Of a stretch of 13,600 nt of DNA, positions 13,237-13,600 are shown one piece after another. How positions within the stretch are numbered: the stretch's first letter is position 1; each line of letters opens with the position of its first letter. This DNA is from Bacteroidota bacterium (GTDB taxonomy: Bacteria; Bacteroidota; Bacteroidia; Sphingobacteriales; Sphingobacteriaceae), in contig JABDEQ010000066.1 of assembly GCA_013286985.1 (NCBI GenBank), positions 1-13,600 of the forward strand, given 5' to 3'. A model generated the notes under the pieces. It made no database searches. It was not told the origin of the DNA and worked only from the letters and a program-made list of their open reading frames with translations. The position numbers were made by a program, and so were the translations under genes.

Positions 13237-13600
13237 ATGCATTATAAAGAATTTGCTCCAACGGGCTTGTTAAAAAATTATGTACAATGCTATTTTGTAT
13301 GCGAAACCGATACCGCCGTTTTTGCTGAGGACAAAGTTTTTGCGACGGGCGTTATCGAAATTATGTTTAATGTAGGGGCTGATGGCCCGCAACAACTTAA
13401 AAACGGCGATTTAATAAGGCAGCCCGATATTCAATTGTGGGGGCAAACTATTCATCCTTTTAATTTTGTTTCTTTCGGTAAGCATGCCATGTTCGGCATC
13501 CGGTTTTTTCCGCATACCGCCGCTTGTTTTTTTAATGAGCGGATAGAAGAATTTAACAACCAGGTAATTGACTTTAAAGACATTGGCGGTAAAGAAACTG
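13237..13600 (+). CDS. AraC-family transcriptional regulator, N-terminal part (runs off the window)
   Basis: The frame opens at ATG 13237 and stays open for 121 codons to the window end. The translation begins MHYKEFAPTGLLKNYVQCYF and continues with VFATGVIEIMFNVG, QLWGQTIHPFNFV, FGIRFFPHTAACFF and FNNQVIDFKDIGG. This is the DUF6597-type sensor domain that precedes a C-terminal AraC helix-turn-helix pair, in proteins that open with a Y-x-P-x-x-x-L-x-x-Y-V motif. The DNA-binding half is beyond the window, so the assignment rests on the N-domain alone. Upstream, TAACTTAG at 13210-13217 is a one-mismatch -7-like string of low weight. Confidence 0.75.
   Translation, partial: MHYKEFAPTGLLKNYVQCYFVCETDTAVFAEDKVFATGVIEIMFNVGADGPQQLKNGDLIRQPDIQLWGQTIHPFNFVSFGKHAMFGIRFFPHTAACFFNERIEEFNNQVIDFKDIGGKET

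Overview
The window looks like a piece of a Bacteroidota chromosome, most likely from the Sphingobacteriaceae (a Mucilaginibacter- or Pedobacter-like organism; this is inference). The evidence is a primary-type sigma factor without region 1.1, an outer-membrane receptor with a carboxypeptidase-regulatory-like N-terminus, a LytS/LytTR pair, DUF2911, DUF3455 and DUF2846 proteins, no clear Shine-Dalgarno sequences, and a few matches to the Bacteroidota -7 promoter element TAnnTTTG.

Layout. Bases 1-4020 carry short, mostly single genes: the tail of an unknown gene, a secreted DUF3455 protein, an RpoD-like sigma factor (minus), a DUF2846-like secreted protein cut short by an in-frame TAG (minus), a secreted hypothetical (minus) and a four-helix membrane protein (plus). 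Their gaps are filled with six copies of a GC-rich palindromic repeat, called REP-1 here, and one or two other dispersed elements. Bases 4136-7220 hold a minus-strand operon: a DUF2911 secreted protein followed 15 bp later by an 821-residue outer-membrane receptor-like barrel, closed by a strong intrinsic terminator. Diverging from it, 7506-9232 is a translationally coupled LytS-type histidine kinase and LytTR response regulator.

Bases 9400-12643 are a second repeat landscape. A REP-associated tyrosine transposase (RAYT) gene lies between two-hairpin ends, forming an element of about 700 bp. About 1.25 kb further on lies a 132-bp copy that keeps both ends but has lost exactly the transposase gene. 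Between the two copies is a secreted transglutaminase-like protein. Beyond them is an unrecognised tryptophan-rich protein, then a single REP hairpin.

The window ends with a full-length plus-strand paralogue of the truncated DUF2846-like gene and the start of an AraC-type regulator. Comparing the two DUF2846-like copies shows that the first lost its last 23 codons to one CAG-to-TAG-type change while the downstream frame stayed intact. The main points for a second look are the RAYT element with its precise gene-less derivative, the separate REP-1 family with no transposase in view, and this nonsense-interrupted paralogue.
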